Origin: an uncultured Chitinophagaceae bacterium
GTDB taxonomy: Bacteria > Bacteroidota > Bacteroidia > Chitinophagales > Chitinophagaceae
NCBI GenBank assembly: GCA_946479005.1
Contig: CAMLEM010000081.1
Coordinates: 1 to 7,314 of the forward strand
Direction: 5' to 3'
DNA length: 7,314 bases
Positions 5,598-7,314 of the stretch are shown piece by piece (within the stretch, counting starts at the first letter, position 1; each line of letters begins with the position of its first letter). Below the pieces are notes generated by a model, which saw only the letters and a program-made list of their open reading frames with translations, had not been told where the DNA came from and did not search any database. The translations under genes and the position numbers were made by a program.

Positions 5598-6944
5598 CTA
5601 TTTGATCGAATCCCAGAGGTCATTCCACTTCTTTTCTTCTGCTGCATATTTTGTTTTATCTGCAGCCACCTTTGCCTGGGCTTTTTTGAATGCATAGATA
5701 TCCGCCAGGTAGCTGGCAATTTTCTTGTACTGCGTTTTATCCCGAAGCGCCTGGTTGGCTTCCGGGCTTTTCGGCTTCACAGCGAAAAGTCCCGCTGCTT
5801 TTTCATAAGGCTGCCTGGCTCCTTCGAGCGCTTCGCCATATTTCTTATCCAACGCGTCACGCATGGCCACGTCTTCTTTGGAAGCCATTGTACCGGGCTT
5901 AGTGCGTGTTTTCATCGCAGCTGCGTGTGCTTCCCTTTCTTTGTTCACCCGCACCGCCTTGTTGATGAAATGATCGCCGGTATAGATCAGGGGCAGTTCC
6001 GATTTGGGATCCAGTTCCGAAGCCTTCGCGAAAGCGGCCACCATTCTTTTTTCCAGCGCCTCAGCATTGGAATGGATGGGCGCCTCTTCATCGCGTGAAT
6101 TGAGGGTGTCGTAAATGATCTCGCCCAGCACTTCATTGGCTTTGAAATTCTCAGGATCGGTTGCGAGAACGGCTTCCACGGCCGCCATCTTATCGTCGAA
6201 ATTGGTGGCCAGGCCTACGGCAAAATCCACCTTGTCGTATCCAAAGAACTCGCTGTCCGGGAAAACCTCCGCGCCGAGCGCCTTGTACTTTTCGAAATTG
6301 GCCAGGTCCTTCCTTTCAAAATAATAATTTACCAGGAAGCGGTACACACTTTCAAAGCCCTCGCCCGAGATCTTGTTCTCCGCCAGCATTGCATAAAATT
6401 TGGCGGCATCGTCTTTCTTTTCGCTGTTCTCAGCGGTGATGCCCGCCATAATGATCACGTTGGTATCGATCGGGCCTGCCAGGATCTTTTTTCCCATCAG
6501 GAAGCTGGAAAGATCATAGGCGCCGGTGAATTTCTTATAGGATCTCTCCCAGTTTTTCGCCTGGTAATCGGCATAACCCGAGGTGTATAGCGCGGAATAA
6601 AGATTGATGGGACCATTCTGGTAGATCGGGTCATCCACAACCTCCATCTTGGGATCCATTTCCCGGTATTTGTTGAAGGCTTCCAGCGCATCATTGAGAT
6701 ACTGCTCCCCTGTGGGTGTTTTACTGGTGGCCTCATCCACAGCCATCGCTGCAAGAATGGAGGCTTTCAGGATATAGGCTTCGGGCTTGGAGGTGAATTT
6801 GGAATTCGACCAGTTCTTATCCAGTTCAGCCTTGGCCTGGGGCAGTTGATTCAAGGTGAGCATGGTCTTGATGCCATTGTAATTCTGTGCATTCACCGCG
6901 GTGAATGCCAGGAACATCAATGACAGGAAACCGAGTTTTTTCAT
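5598..6944 (-). CDS. Secreted or periplasmic alpha-helical TPR-like protein
   Basis: From the ATG at 6944 the product has 448 residues. It opens with a clean signal peptide, MKKLGFLSLMFLAFTAVNA, with a cleavage site after VNA (residue 19, then Gln20); there is no lipobox Cys, so it is probably soluble in the periplasm or secreted. An in-frame ATG 11 codons upstream would bury this signal and is rejected. The mature part is almost entirely helical with repeated TPR-like signatures: acidic/Ala helices ending in DP turns, such as EAFNKYREMDP (88-98), AVEAVLATDP (255-264) and AFAKASELDP (304-313), plus LYSALYTSGYADYQAKNWE (115-133). A Lys/Ala-rich helical segment (about 365-445) closes the protein. 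TPR proteins are scaffolds for protein contacts; no enzyme motif is visible and the partner is unknown. The leader is A-rich without a Shine-Dalgarno. It lies 64 bp downstream of gyrA, with no obvious promoter of its own. Confidence 0.88.
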   Translation of the reverse strand: MKKLGFLSLMFLAFTAVNAQNYNGIKTMLTLNQLPQAKAELDKNWSNSKFTSKPEAYILKASILAAMAVDEATSKTPTGEQYLNDALEAFNKYREMDPKMEVVDDPIYQNGPINLYSALYTSGYADYQAKNWERSYKKFTGAYDLSSFLMGKKILAGPIDTNVIIMAGITAENSEKKDDAAKFYAMLAENKISGEGFESVYRFLVNYYFERKDLANFEKYKALGAEVFPDSEFFGYDKVDFAVGLATNFDDKMAAVEAVLATDPENFKANEVLGEIIYDTLNSRDEEAPIHSNAEALEKRMVAAFAKASELDPKSELPLIYTGDHFINKAVRVNKEREAHAAAMKTRTKPGTMASKEDVAMRDALDKKYGEALEGARQPYEKAAGLFAVKPKSPEANQALRDKTQYKKIASYLADIYAFKKAQAKVAADKTKYAAEEKKWNDLWDSIK

Positions 6945-6989
6945 TTTCTGTTTTTTTGGGTTATGCTTATCGGACAATCGTGCCCGGTA

Positions 6990-7007
6990 TTGTTAAGGTC
7001 TTAACAA
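6990..7007. repeat. 18-bp palindrome between gyrA and the TPR gene
   Basis: TTGTTAAGGTCTTAACAA has perfect 8-bp arms (6990-6997 and 7000-7007) around a 2-bp centre. It starts 1 bp after the gyrA stop codon in the direction of transcription and lies about 45 bp upstream of the TPR start. It lacks a following T run and a GC-rich stem, and a 2-nt loop is too small for full pairing in RNA, so it is a poor terminator. A dimeric regulator site is the more natural reading, but this is inference. Confidence 0.55.
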
Positions 7008-7008
7008 A

Positions 7009-7314
7009 TCAGGAAACGGCGTTCTCTCCCGTAGATGGATTTTCCGCATCGCCGGTTGCCTGGGGGTTGTTATCATTCCCATCTCCTTCCTCCGTTCCGT
7101 TTCCATTCTGCGCCGAATCATTCAGCCCCGTGATGGCGGCGATCTCATCGCCTTCATCCAGCCGGATAAGTTTCACCCCCTGCGTGGCCCTGCCCTGCTC
7201 GCTGATCCCGCTCACAGGCATCCGGATCGTCACCCCGCTTTTACAGCTGATCATTATATCCTCCCCCTGGGCCACATCAAGGATCCCTACCAGGGAGCCT
7301 GTTTTTTCGGTGAC
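7009..7314 (-). CDS. gyrA: DNA gyrase subunit A, C-terminal end (5' part outside window)
   Basis: The last 101 residues are present, entering at the right edge. VTEKTGSLVGI (the first 11 residues visible), then SGVTIRMPV, GRATQGVKLIRL and DEIAAI, match the final blade of the GyrA C-terminal beta-propeller, the domain that wraps DNA in the A2B2 gyrase that supercoils DNA. After DEIAAI a tail of about 40 residues, rich in Asn, Gly, Asp and Glu, runs to the TGA at 7009-7011. Acidic tails occur in GyrA of several groups and their sequence varies widely. The breakage-reunion domain and the GyrA box are not in this window. ParC is less likely because GRATQGV is characteristic of GyrA. Confidence 0.95.
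   Translation of the reverse strand, partial: VTEKTGSLVGILDVAQGEDIMISCKSGVTIRMPVSGISEQGRATQGVKLIRLDEGDEIAAITGLNDSAQNGNGTEEGDGNDNNPQATGDAENPSTGENAVS

Noticed and set aside
5515..5603. Tiny plus-strand ORF beginning in the AT-rich spacer
   Set aside because: About 30 codons running through the terminator hairpin, without a ribosome site or recognisable product.
1..7314. CRISPR, tRNA, insertion sequence, toxin-antitoxin or defence system
   Set aside because: No spaced direct repeats, cloverleaf pattern, transposase motif or small paired genes were found; the gene content is housekeeping.

Overview
The window reads as an ordinary chromosomal housekeeping segment of a Bacteroidota bacterium, most likely near the Chitinophagaceae. 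This rests on the style of the proteins (an E. coli-type SerA, an NDH-2 with a C-terminal membrane segment, a Bacteroidota-like GyrA C-terminus), the lack of Shine-Dalgarno sequences, A-rich leaders before start codons, and TAnnTTTG-type -7 promoter boxes. The family assignment is inference. There are seven protein genes, two of them cut by the window edges. No tRNA, rRNA, CRISPR array, insertion sequence, phage gene or origin was seen.

Layout. Positions 1-959 (minus) hold the first ~319 residues of a bifunctional NAD(P)H-hydrate epimerase/dehydratase (NnrE-NnrD), running off the left edge. Upstream of it on the same strand, 55 bp away, is a serine hydrolase of the beta-lactamase class C/esterase family (1015-2232) that looks like a lipoprotein with a GTG start. 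A 97-bp divergent intergenic region (2233-2329) carries a -7-like box for each direction and a 17-bp inverted repeat. To its right, on the plus strand, serA (2330-3568) and a type II NADH dehydrogenase gene (3580-4887) form a tight pair 11 bp apart. The NADH dehydrogenase gene converges on a small lipoprotein gene (4884-5399, minus), and their stop codons overlap. A 198-bp spacer follows, containing a strong hairpin terminator (5552-5580). Next is a secreted, helical TPR-like protein (5598-6944, minus), 64 bp downstream of the 3' end of gyrA (7009-7314, minus). That spacer holds a perfect 8-bp-arm palindrome.

How the genes relate. Three neighbours touch NAD(H): NnrE-NnrD repairs hydrated NAD(P)H, SerA makes NADH while starting serine synthesis, and NDH-2 passes electrons from NADH to quinone. 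The serA-ndh spacing suggests cotranscription; the rest may be coincidence. The gyrA and TPR genes may share a transcript that ends at the hairpin at 5552-5580.

No clearly new multi-gene system is visible. The points most worth a second look are the two palindromes, a serA promoter box that would give a leaderless mRNA, the convergent 3' overlap, and two exported proteins of unknown role.
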